The translations under genes and the position numbers were made by a program. Shown here in pieces: positions 53,988 through 64,000 of a DNA stretch of 64,000 bases. Location of the stretch: assembly GCA_022414725.1 (NCBI GenBank), contig CM039463.1, positions 37,470,816 to 37,534,815 on the forward strand, given 5' to 3'. How positions within the stretch are numbered: the stretch's first letter is position 1; the number at the start of each line of letters is the position of its first letter. The notes under the pieces are model-generated. The model saw only the letters and a program-made list of their open reading frames with translations, was not told the DNA's origin and did not search any database. The stretch comes from Microglena sp. YARC (lineage: Eukaryota; Chlorophyta; Chlorophyceae; Chlamydomonadales; Chlamydomonadaceae).

Positions 53988-56868
53988 GGGGGGGGGAGGC
54001 ATCCTCACCAAAGTCGATCCACAATGCTTGGATTAGAGGGACAGATTAATGAGAATCATCGAACCATGCTGCACTATGGACAGTGTGCGTTGACATCTTG
54101 ACCCTTGGTGTGTAGTGAGACATGTGTAAGATGGGGATAGGCGGTGGGGTGGCCTTGGAGGGTAAGATAGGTGGTGGTGTGGGGAGTGGTGTGTGGCGGT
54201 GTGTCATACACCAAAGTTATTCCATCCATACTCGGCTTGGGGAAGACAGACGATGAGATCATCGACAACATGCATGCGACCTTAAGAGGCATGTGCCCTT
54301 GACACTCTTCACCCTAGGTATGTGTGTGGGGAGGGTGTGTGTTGGGTGGGTAAAGAGGTGGTGGTGTGTGGGAGTGGAGGTGTCGCCTGTTGGGTGTCGG
54401 TCACGATCGAGGGGGGGCGTTTATCACCTAAGTCATACCATTATGCTTGGTTAGGGGAGACAGACGATGAGACTATCGACACCATTGCTGGACCTTAAGG
54501 ACGTGGGCGTTGACATCTTCAAACCCTAGGTGTGTGTGAGTGGTGTGGGTGGGTGGGGGGACTGGGGACAAGAGAGGTGGTGGTGGTGGGGAGTGTGTGT
54601 GGGTGTGTCTACACCAAGTCATCCATCATTGGCTTGGATTGGGGGAAACAGGACGATGTGATCATCCGACACCATGCTGACCTGACAGTGGGCGGTTGAC
54701 ATCTCCACCGCTAGTGTGTGTGTGTGTGTGTGGTGTGTGGTGTGTGTGTGTGTGGTGGGGGGGGGGGGGGGGCATCCTCACCAAGCTCCACAATGCTTGG
54801 ATTAGAGAGACAGATTATGAGTATCATCGACACCATGGCTTGACCTATTAGGAACAGTGCAGTGGCGTATGACAGTCTTGACCCTAGGTGTGTGTGAGTG
54901 TGTAGATGGGATGGGGTGGGGGTGGCCTTGGGGTGAAGATAGTGTGGAGTGGGGAGTGGTGTGTGGGTGTGTCTATCACCAAGAGTTATCCATCATGCTC
55001 GGCTTGGAGAAGACAGACGATGAGATCATCGACAGACCATGCGGGACCTTAAGGCGATGTGCGTTGACATCGTTCACCCTATGGTATGTGCAATGTGGGG
55101 GGAGGGGGTGTGTGTGGGTGGGTGAAAGAGGTGGTGGTGGTGTGGGGAGTGGGAGGTGGGGTGGGAGGGGGGGGCGGGCGTTTTCACCAAAATCATCCAT
55201 CATGCTTGGTTAGGGGAGACAGACGACGATGAGACTAATCGACATCTCCACGACCTTCAAGGACGTGGCGTTGACATCTTCAACCTAGGTGTGTGTGAGA
55301 TGTGGGTAGGCGAATGTTAGACTGGGGGACACAGAGAGGTGAGTGAGTGGTGGGGTGTGTGTGGTGATGTCTACACCAAATCATCACATTCATGTTGGGA
55401 TTGGGGGAAAACAGACTAGATTGAATCAATACGAACACCATGCTGGACCTAAGACGTGGGGCGTTGGACAATCTCCACCTAGGTGGTTGTGTGTGTGTGT
55501 TGGTGTGTGGTGGTGTGTGGGGGGGGGGGGGGGGGGGCATTCCTCACCAAAGTCAATCCACAGCTTGGATTAGAGGAGACAGATATGAGATCAAACGACA
55601 TCATGCTTGACCTATAGGACATGGTGCGTTGAACATCTTGACCCTAGGTGTGTTTTGAGTTGATAGATGGGATGGGTGGGGGTGGCCTGGGTAAGATAGG
55701 TGGTGTGTGGGGAGATGGTGTTGGGTGTTCTACACCAAGTTATCCATTCATGCTTCGGCTTGGGAAAGACAGACGATGAATAATCGAACCATGCTGGAAC
55801 CTTTAAGGGCATGTGCGGTTGACATCTTCACCCTAGGTATGTTTGGGGGAGGGTGTGTGTGGGGGTGCAAAGAGGTGGTGTGGTTGGAGTGGGAGGTGGG
55901 GTGGAGGGGGGCGTGTTTCACCAAATCATCCATCATCCGGGTTAGGGGAGACAGACATAGACTATCAGACACCATGCTGGACCTTTCAGGGACGTGGCGT
56001 TGACATCTTCAAACCTAGGTGTGTGTGAGTGTGTGGCGGTGGGTGGGGGGACTGGGACAAGAAGATGGTTGGTGGTGGGGATGGTGTGTGGCTGTTACTA
56101 CACAAGTCACCATCATGCTTGATTGGGGGAAACAGCACGATGTATCCATCGGACCACCATGCTGACCTGAAGGACGGTGGGCGTTGGACATCTTCCACCT
56201 AGGTGGTTGTGACTTGTGTGTGTTGTGTGTGTGTTGTGGGGGGGGGGGGGGGGGGGCACGCTTCACCAAGTCATCCACAATGCTTGGATTAGAGGAGACC
56301 AAGGATTATTGAGATCCATTCGACACCCATGGCGTTGACCTATTAGGACATGTGCTTTACATCTTGACCCTAGTGTTTGAGTGTGTAGATGGGGATGGTG
56401 GTGGGGTGGCCTTGGGGTAAGATAGGTGGTGTGTGGGCGAGTGTTGTGCGTTGTCTACACCAAGGATCCATCATGCTCGGCTTGGGAAAGACAGACGATT
56501 GAATCAATCGACACCATGCTGACCTTACAGCGGCATGTGCGTGACATTCTTCACCCTAGGTATGTGTTGGGGGAGGTGTGTGTGTGGTGAAAGAGTGGTG
56601 GTGGTGTGGGGATGGAGTGGGGTGGTGAGGGGGGGCCTTTTCACCAAAATCATCCATCATGCTTGGTTAGGGGAGACAGACGATGAGACTATCGACACCA
56701 TGCGATGGACCTTAAGGACGTGGCGTTGACAAATCTTGCAACCGAGGTGTGGCTGAGTTGTGGGGGAGGGAACTGGGGGATAAGATAGGTGGTGGTGGTG
56801 GGGAGTGGTTGTGGGCTGTGGTCTACACCAAGTCATCCATCATGCTTGGATGGGGGATCTCTCTCCTT
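52931..56868 (+). repeat. Higher-order tandem array of the lipoyl synthase exon 4 tail
   Basis: About twenty copies of the exon 4 end (encoding roughly [20 protein letters not shown], then [13 protein letters not shown], then a CCTAG-GTGTGTG donor), each followed by a G/GT-rich stub. Four unit types recur in fixed order, making a higher-order unit of about 770 bp; type A, marked by a poly-G run and ACAATGCTTGGATTAGAGG, begins near 53205, 53990, 54755, 55520 and 56235. Some unit types carry stop codons (for example GACCTATAGGAC), so they are not coding. Indel noise rises sharply after about 53800. The array runs into the assembly gap. Confidence 0.92.
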
Positions 56869-57868
56869 NNNNNNNNNNNNNNNNNNNNNNNNNNNNNNNN
56901 NNNNNNNNNNNNNNNNNNNNNNNNNNNNNNNNNNNNNNNNNNNNNNNNNNNNNNNNNNNNNNNNNNNNNNNNNNNNNNNNNNNNNNNNNNNNNNNNNNNN
57001 NNNNNNNNNNNNNNNNNNNNNNNNNNNNNNNNNNNNNNNNNNNNNNNNNNNNNNNNNNNNNNNNNNNNNNNNNNNNNNNNNNNNNNNNNNNNNNNNNNNN
57101 NNNNNNNNNNNNNNNNNNNNNNNNNNNNNNNNNNNNNNNNNNNNNNNNNNNNNNNNNNNNNNNNNNNNNNNNNNNNNNNNNNNNNNNNNNNNNNNNNNNN
57201 NNNNNNNNNNNNNNNNNNNNNNNNNNNNNNNNNNNNNNNNNNNNNNNNNNNNNNNNNNNNNNNNNNNNNNNNNNNNNNNNNNNNNNNNNNNNNNNNNNNN
57301 NNNNNNNNNNNNNNNNNNNNNNNNNNNNNNNNNNNNNNNNNNNNNNNNNNNNNNNNNNNNNNNNNNNNNNNNNNNNNNNNNNNNNNNNNNNNNNNNNNNN
57401 NNNNNNNNNNNNNNNNNNNNNNNNNNNNNNNNNNNNNNNNNNNNNNNNNNNNNNNNNNNNNNNNNNNNNNNNNNNNNNNNNNNNNNNNNNNNNNNNNNNN
57501 NNNNNNNNNNNNNNNNNNNNNNNNNNNNNNNNNNNNNNNNNNNNNNNNNNNNNNNNNNNNNNNNNNNNNNNNNNNNNNNNNNNNNNNNNNNNNNNNNNNN
57601 NNNNNNNNNNNNNNNNNNNNNNNNNNNNNNNNNNNNNNNNNNNNNNNNNNNNNNNNNNNNNNNNNNNNNNNNNNNNNNNNNNNNNNNNNNNNNNNNNNNN
57701 NNNNNNNNNNNNNNNNNNNNNNNNNNNNNNNNNNNNNNNNNNNNNNNNNNNNNNNNNNNNNNNNNNNNNNNNNNNNNNNNNNNNNNNNNNNNNNNNNNNN
57801 NNNNNNNNNNNNNNNNNNNNNNNNNNNNNNNNNNNNNNNNNNNNNNNNNNNNNNNNNNNNNNNNNNNN
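56869..57868. other. Assembly gap, 1000 N
   Basis: Exactly 1000 N, a placeholder of unknown true length. The sequence before it is the lipoyl synthase array and the sequence after it is an unrelated repeat, so this may also be a misjoin. Open frames drawn across it are meaningless. Confidence 1.
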
Positions 57869-60780
57869 AGGGGCGAGGACATGCGCATGCATGGAACCCA
57901 GCTTGCAAGGCCGGAGTGATACACTCTAGTAGTAGCAAACGAAATGTTGAATCTCAGGATCGTCGATCTGATGCCAAATAATTCGACTCCTGATTGGTGC
58001 TAGTGGGCCACGCGGATCTCCCGCAAGGCAGGCACCATCCAAGTTACCTACGTCGATCAGAACAGCCATGCAATCACGAGGCACTCCGCAATGTGTGGGG
58101 CGAGTATGTGGCTCTGACAAAAGGACCCGATCACGCGAATTGACCAGAGGAGAATTCTGAACGGGCGAGGTGGTCGAGGAAGCTCATTGCAATGGAGACA
58201 AAGTGACGAGGGAGAGCAGCAAGAGAAGGCCAGGACGCGGAAACGAGATCCGGCCCTGAGACGTCTGACCTGAGGCATCAGACTTAGGTTCAGTACTAGG
58301 CCCCCAGTACTCAGGGGGCGGATTGGTTTTTTGGGGGGGGGGGGGGGGAGGAGGATTCACCCTCACAAAATCAATGGGGAACAGCAATGGTGTTACGGTT
58401 TGACATGGTTAAAATACATTTGTTACATCGGTGCAAAATGCGACTCGCAGCGTAAGTGTAACAAATCCATAAGCATGGATACTTAAAGCCAAGAAAAGCG
58501 GAGGCCTCACCTCGAAACCTGGATTTCATTACTAGGGGCCCCCGGAAACTCGGAATTCAGAGAATTGCGGAGAGGTGGGGAGAAGGAGGTAGCAACTCAA
58601 AAATCAAAACTTGGCATGGCTAGAAAAAACTTGACTGCTAGTGAAAACCTAAGAGATATATTAGAAAGAGATGATCATCTTAAAGAGAAGATAAATATAT
58701 TAACCATGACTAACCATACCAGCTATTGCCAATGAGGTGGGGGGTTGAACTACAAGGGTCCGGTCAAGGAATTAACCCTCTTGTTTAGTTGATTATGGCT
58801 CAAATAATTGGACTGGACCTAGCAACCAAAAAGGCTCTAAACCTGTGAATGGCTGAATATACTTGCTCATGACAACAATTATTAATTAGCACGTATGACT
58901 TTCGCTCGTTTGTATGCTCACCCCTAAAGCGCAACCCTTAAAAGCCGTAGCACTTCCCTACAAACCACACTTCAACAGTTGAGCCATACCTCCCTACCAC
59001 CTTACCTATGGAGTTGGGCTGAGGAGTGTTGGGAGGTGGCTGGGATATTAGAAGGGGACTCCACAACATTAATGTAAATAGAAGTCCTGCCATGAAGATA
59101 ACTTGCTCCCGTGGAGGTAGACGCTGGGCTGGACCTGCGTTAGGGGCAACAAGAGACGTCAATGGAAAATCGGAGGGAGGACATCGTCGCATGCATGGAA
59201 CCCAGCTGCAAGCCGGAGTGATAACTCTAGTAGTAGCAACGAATTTGAATTCTCAGAATCGGTCGATGCATGCTCAAATAATTCGGACTGTGATGGCTAG
59301 TGCAGACGAAGCACCATCAAGTTACGCTACCGTCGATCAGAACAGCATGCAATCACGAGGCACTCCGCAATGTGCGGGCGGGTATGTGGCTCTGAAAGGT
59401 ACCGATCAGCGAAATTGACCAGAGAGAATCTGAACCGGGAGAGGTGGTCGAGGAAGCTCAGTTGCAATGGAGACAAAGTGAGAGGAGAGACAGCAAGGAG
59501 AAGGCGGGAGGACGGAGATATCCGGCGTGAGACGTCTGACCTGAGCAATCAAGAACGAATAGGTTTCAGTACATAGGCCCCCAGAATCACTCAGGGGGCG
59601 GATTGGTTTTTTTTTGGGGGCGGGGGGGGGGGAGGATTCACCTCACAAAAATCAATGGGAGACGCAATGGTACGGTTGACATGGTGGAAATACATTTTGT
59701 TACATCGGTGCAATGGACTCGCAGGTGAAGTTGTACAATATCAAAGCATGGGATATCTAAAGCAGAAAAGGGAGGGCCTCGACCTCAAAACCTGGGATTT
59801 CATTACTAGCCCCGGAAACTCGGAATCAGAGAATTGGGAGAAGGTGGGGGAAGGAGGTAGGCAACTCAAAATCAAAACTTGGCATGGTAGAAAAACTTGG
59901 ACTGCTAGTGAAAACCTAAAATATATTAACACTTACTAACCATACACTATTAGCCAATGAGGTGGGGGGTTGAACTAAAGGGTCCGGATCAAGGAATTAA
60001 CCTCTTGTTGTAGTTGATTATGGCTCAAATAATGGGACTGGACCTAGCAACCACATGGCTCTAACCTGTGAATGGCTGAATATACTTGCTCATGACAACA
60101 ATTATTAATTAGCACGTATGACTTCGCTCGTTTTTTTTATGCTCACCCCTAAAAGCGCAACCATTACAAAAGCCGTAGCACTTCCCTACAAACCCCACAC
60201 TTCAACAGTTGAGCATACCTCCCTTACACCTACCTGGAGTTGGGCTGAGGAGTGTTGGGAGGTGGCTGGGATATTATGAAGGGGACTCCACAACAATTAA
60301 TGTAAATAGAAGTCCTGCCATGAAGATAACTTGCTCACCGTGAGGTAGACCGCTGGGCTGGACCTGCGTTAGGGGCAACAAGAGACGTCAATGGAAAATC
60401 GGAGGGAGGACATCGTCGCATGCATTGGAACCCAGCTGCAAGCCGAGTGTAACTCTAGTAGTAGCAACGAATTTGAATTCTCAGAATCGTCGATGCATGC
60501 TCAAATAATTCGGACTGTGATGGCTAGTGCAGACGAAGCACCATCAAGTTACGCTACCGTCGATCAGAACAGCATGCAATCACGAGGCACTCCGCAATGT
60601 GCGGGCGGGTATGTGGCTCTGAAAGGTACCGATCAGCGAAATTGACCAGAGAGAATCTGAACCGGGCGAGGTGGTCGAGGAAGCTCAGTTGCAATGGAGA
60701 CAAAGTGAGAGGAGAGACAGCAAGGAGAAGGCAGGACGGGAAACGAGATCCGGCCTGAGACGTCTGACCTGAGTCGATTC
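57869..60780. repeat. ~1.23 kb tandem repeat, two full and partial copies
   Basis: A unit of about 1.23 kb occurs at 57880-59180, 59181-60412 and 60413-60780 (partial). Landmarks are GCATGCATGGAACCCAGCT, ACTCTAGTAGTAGCAACGAA, a CCCAG-TACTCAGGGGGCGGATTGG block with poly-T/poly-G, and CCTGCGTTAGGGGCAACAAG. A truncated fourth copy is at 62095-62310, next to the reverse transcriptase fragment. Copies differ mostly by single-base indels. No conserved open frame; the unit may be non-coding retrotransposon sequence. Confidence 0.85.
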
Positions 60781-62094
60781 CAGGCTATTTATCGCAATGT
60801 TGGCTCAGATTGTCAAACGCGCCGATGCTTAAGTGAACCACGAATATTTTACAGTGGAATGCGAGAGAATAGCAGTAAAGTGACGCTAGCATTCGAAAAA
60901 GGACCATGCAAGCATAAGGGACGCAATGGCGTAGCAAGGCAGGTGTCAAATCTTGAACTGGCCGATTTCCTACTACCTAAGGACTTCGAGCAAGGCAGGA
61001 CTTCACCGACCAGAGACTCTAGCAGAAGTCGCGAAGAATTCGACAAGCATTTCGATAGGGACAGATATGAGGAGCAAGGGTAGCGTGCTGAAGGAAAGAG
61101 TGCCAGTACGATGTGATTGCCAAAGTAGCTAGTGTTTCGGCTAGAGGGCAGCTTAGGGCTGAAAAACTGCGATGGCATTCTAGGGAGAACGATGCCGTTG
61201 ATTGTTCGAGAAGGCTGTTAATGCACTAGCAATCGAGAGGTGCAAAAGGATAGGCCCCATGTGAAGAGCTAAACAGCATCTCGAGGTGAACGAATGAGGA
61301 AACCCACCTAGTAGCTATAAAATAGCCTCGGCCACTGGGCTGCTCGTTGAACACCAGGACGCACATGAGGCGCTGGCGATTTGCGAAACTAGGGCTGGAG
61401 ATGCCACTCAATGAGGGAAGCAGGGCGATGTCCGGATTGAAGCAGATTCCGGATTTCCAATAGACTTCTGTCCGACTTACGGAATGCAGGGCCACGCGAG
61501 ATGCTTAGATCTGGACTAGCAATGAGAAAGGCAGATGGAGGAAGTAAGTACTGCTGGAGACGACTGGACTGACTGAAAGTGAGACGAGAATTTCCGAATT
61601 GACCTTCGACTGCGATAATAATTACTGGAAGGCAGCGCGGGAGCTCAGCTATCATACAATGATCGAGTCACTCACTTGACAGCTAGGACACCCGGGGGCA
61701 GAGTTCTCTGAGCCGCAGTCGATCGAGATATATCGAGGTGACAGCTGGGACGCCTGGGACGGTGGTTTCAGGGGTGGTTTCGGAGTCGGGAAAATGATGG
61801 GGGGTGCTTGCATATGTGGAGATTGGCTTGGACTCGTGACTCGTGGTAGTAGTCGCGTAGCTGTGGTCGCTTTTTTATTTTACCGACCTGCCCGCCGCTC
61901 TTTTGTCCCCTTCACCCACGCTGTATTTTTACGTCGACGACCACCCCCACCGCTTCCCGTCCGTATTTTCGACCTCAACTCTGGCTCGTTTCGACCGCAC
62001 AACAACTCCGTGACTTGGGAAAAACCTTGCCCCACTACGTATAAACTGGGGGCAAAAACCTTGCCCCACTACGTATAAACTGGGGGCAATAAAG
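60781..62094. other. Unassigned sequence between repeat copies
   Basis: No gene was recognised. A short internal duplication (ACTGGGGGCAAAAACCTTGC-type, 62020-62090) and several short open frames are present, such as 61389-61655 on the minus strand and 61794-62078 on the plus strand, none resembling a known family. Confidence 0.4.
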
Positions 62095-62337
62095 CTGGGG
62101 CAATTTACTAGGCCCCCAGTCACTTAGGGGGCGGATTGGTTTCTAATTGGTTTGGGGGGGGGGGAAGGATTCACCTCACAAACAATCAATGGGGAGACAG
62201 CAATGGTACGGTAGACATGGTGAAACACATTTTGTTACATCGGTGCAATGGACTTGCAGGTGAAGTTGTACAATATCCAAAGCATGGGATATCTAAAGCA
62301 AGAAAAGGGATGACACATCTCGGTCCACCCCAAGAAT

Positions 62338-63477
62338 TCTCGGTCCACCCCAAGAATTTAACTTCAGTTTGGTTAAAGGAACACTTTGACAGTTTAGCAT
62401 AAAATTCCTCGTCCTGGAGGATTTGGAGAACCTCTTCCAGGTTCGCAGCGTGCTCAGTAGGTGTTCGACCATATACGAGAATATCATCAAGATAAACCAC
62501 CACGAATTTGTGTAAACACTTGGCAAAAATCTTATTCATGACTGCCTGAAAAGTGGCTGGAGCATTGGCCAGTCCCATGCCCAAAACTTTAAATTCGAAC
62601 TGACCCATGGGGGTAGTGAAAGCGGTCTTAGGTGCATCTTCATCCGATATTCGGATTTGATAGTAACCAGACGTTAGATCCAAGGAACTGAAAATGGTCG
62701 AACCGCTTAACCGATAAATTGTCTCATTAATACGAGGAAGTGGGTAACGATTTTTAATCGTTATGTTGTTAAGGGCTCGCCGGTCACAAACGACACGATA
62801 GCCCACACCACCAGGTTTGGCGATGATCATAATAGGCGCCCCGAAAGGAGAAGAGCTGGGTGTGACAAAACCTTGTTTAATGAGGCCAGATACATATTCC
62901 TCGCAAAGGAGCGTTTCAGCCGGGCTCATACGTCGCTTACGGCGATAAGGTGCAAAGGCATTTTCCTCTGTTTTAATCACATGGGGGATTTCCCTGTGTT
63001 TTGGTGTACCAAGAGGAAGTTTATTTAAAACCTTCCTATATTTGGTTAAGAGTCGACGAAGTTCTAATCCGGGAATGAGGTCTGGATTAGTGTGGTCACC
63101 ACAATTAGCCCGTAGCCATGTGTCAAAATCTACTTCAACCTCCGGTGGTTGAGGTAATGGTGCACTGGAGGAAATAGCAGTGAGGAGAAGGAGGTCACCC
63201 TCTTCGAGAGTAACGTGAGGATCAGGGAAATCCTTCAATCTGGACTCCCGAATGTTGACCATAATATGCGGTGCACCATTTTTAAGGTATTTGGCACCCT
63301 TGCGACCCGTGATGACTGGATTTCCCCATGGTTTGACAGTAAGTGAATCCGTCGTTTGAAGGGAGAAAAAGGAATGGGCGTGCTGACTATGAATTATATT
63401 CACTGGTTTGAGAGAGCAGCCAAAACGTTTGAGAGTCATATGCATCGCATCATAATCAAGCACAACCTTCTCGGTTC
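62338..63477 (-). pseudogene. Ty3-type retrotransposon pol fragment (reverse transcriptase)
   Basis: A minus-strand open frame that extends, in this orientation, from 63463 (reading frame open back to 63477) through a connector region into a Ty3/Metaviridae reverse transcriptase. Motifs in order: FVTPSSSPFGAPIMII, RVVCDRRALN, YPLPRINE, SLDLTSGYYQI, FTTPMGQFEFKVLGMGLANA, the catalytic YLDDILVYG near residue 323, and EVKFLG at the end. The frame then leaves the family at about 62338, where a 20 bp direct repeat (CTCGGTCCACCCCAAGAATT) marks the break. RNase H and integrase are missing, and the upstream side meets a candidate LTR. The element is therefore truncated on the 3' side and not complete in this window. 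Confidence 0.93.
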
Positions 63478-63683
63478 TGTTATTGTCCGATATACGTCGG
63501 ACACTGAGTCGGCATAATGCATACCGGTGCCTGGTCTCTCCAGGTCCCGTGTTGCCTGCCGCTAGGCCACAGGCTAGCTGTGGCCTACACGGGTCTGCAG
63601 GATCTTCCTGCAGACTCCCGTCTTCGATATAAGCGCACTCGTTGTGTGCTTCCTTCTTCTACTTCAGTCTTCACTGTGTAACA
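63478..63683. mobile_element. Candidate short LTR
   Basis: 206 bp bounded by TGTTA and TAACA inverted termini, with an internal GTCCGATATACGTCGGAC palindrome near its left end and a GATATAAGCGC sequence near 63627 that could be a TATA box in plus orientation. Adjacent sequence shows no target duplication, primer-binding site or polypurine tract, so it could be a solo or decayed LTR, or chance termini. Confidence 0.35.
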
Positions 63684-64000
63684 ACTCTAATATTGAAAGG
63701 TCATGTGCCCTGACCGCTGAGAAGCAACGCCACTGCGCCTGTGCCAAGGACGATCTTCTGCCCTGCACAAGGTGATAGTTTCCCCTCAGACTAGCTCGAC
63801 GGCTTGAGTACTGCTTTTGGCCCTGGATTGACTACGCTTCGTCGTGAGGAATCTACTGCCTGCGCTGCCTCGCCTACTGCCCAAACAACTCTCCCGTTGT
63901 CTCTACAATCCGTCCAAGACGCCAAGTAGACGCAGTCCAGGAGTCTCCGTAGATCTTTGACGTGAGTTGCTAACTCACTAGATCATACACAGCGTTACCA
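63684..64000. other. Unassigned right end of the window
   Basis: No stop-free frame of note and no recognised repeat. The very end reads, on the minus strand, TGGTAACGCTGTG, which begins like a primer-binding site (TGGTA), but no LTR can be checked beyond the window. Confidence 0.3.

Noticed and set aside
56749..57981. Open frames of 350-410 residues spanning the N run
   Set aside because: The frames consist almost entirely of unknown residues across a 1000 N placeholder.

Overview
The window is nuclear DNA from a eukaryote with spliceosomal GT-AG introns, most likely a plastid-bearing green alga. The clues are a lipoyl synthase of the plastid type with a transit-peptide-like N-terminus, a plant/animal-type ribonucleotide reductase R2, a UTP23 ribosome-biogenesis factor, hAT-type MITEs, a Ty3-type retrotransposon fragment and very heavy minisatellite content. 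A large-genome prasinophyte such as Cymbomonas is a guess from general impression, not something the sequence proves.

Layout. 1-862 is pure tetranucleotide repeat. 863-10527 has no gene I recognise, but holds a 1.56 kb hAT-type element (5063-6619) and a 442 bp MITE (7542-7983), each with a perfect 8 bp target-site duplication. 10528-29940 (minus) is one gene, UTP23: eight exons totalling 876 bp spread over 19.4 kb. 32084-34270 (plus) holds three exons of a small unidentified membrane protein. 38056-43106 (plus) is a complete eight-exon R2 gene encoding 364 residues. 45168-45238 is a tRNA-Gly(GCC)-like gene. 45687-52930 (plus) holds the first four exons of plastid-type lipoyl synthase; its 3' end is lost in a repeat array and a gap of exactly 1000 N (56869-57868). 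57869-62310 is tandem and partial copies of a ~1.23 kb repeat, and 62338-63477 (minus) is a truncated Ty3-type reverse transcriptase.

The striking observation is shared by all four protein genes. Their introns, or in R2 the sequence just after the stop codon, carry tandem arrays whose repeat unit is an exon edge: the last or first 20-110 bases of the neighbouring exon, its splice site and a little intron. Donor-side copies lie next to donors and acceptor-side copies next to acceptors, usually joined by simple repeats (GGTT, GTGGGTGA, CA/GT, poly-G/C). Examples are about 42 copies of an 85 bp unit in UTP23 intron 3, about 20 copies of a lipoyl synthase exon 4 tail arranged as a four-part higher-order repeat, and several copies around UTP23 exons 2, 3, 5, 6, 7 and 8. 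Several introns have the same short exon-like sequence at both ends, as expected if introns arose or grew by tandem duplication of AGGT-containing exon segments.

The three recognised proteins are housekeeping functions (small-subunit rRNA processing, dNTP synthesis, plastid lipoate assembly) with no evident operon-like link. Sequence quality falls in 51180-51240 and from about 53800 to 60800, where copies differ by many single-base indels; this looks like unpolished long-read sequence and frameshifts there should not be read as biology.
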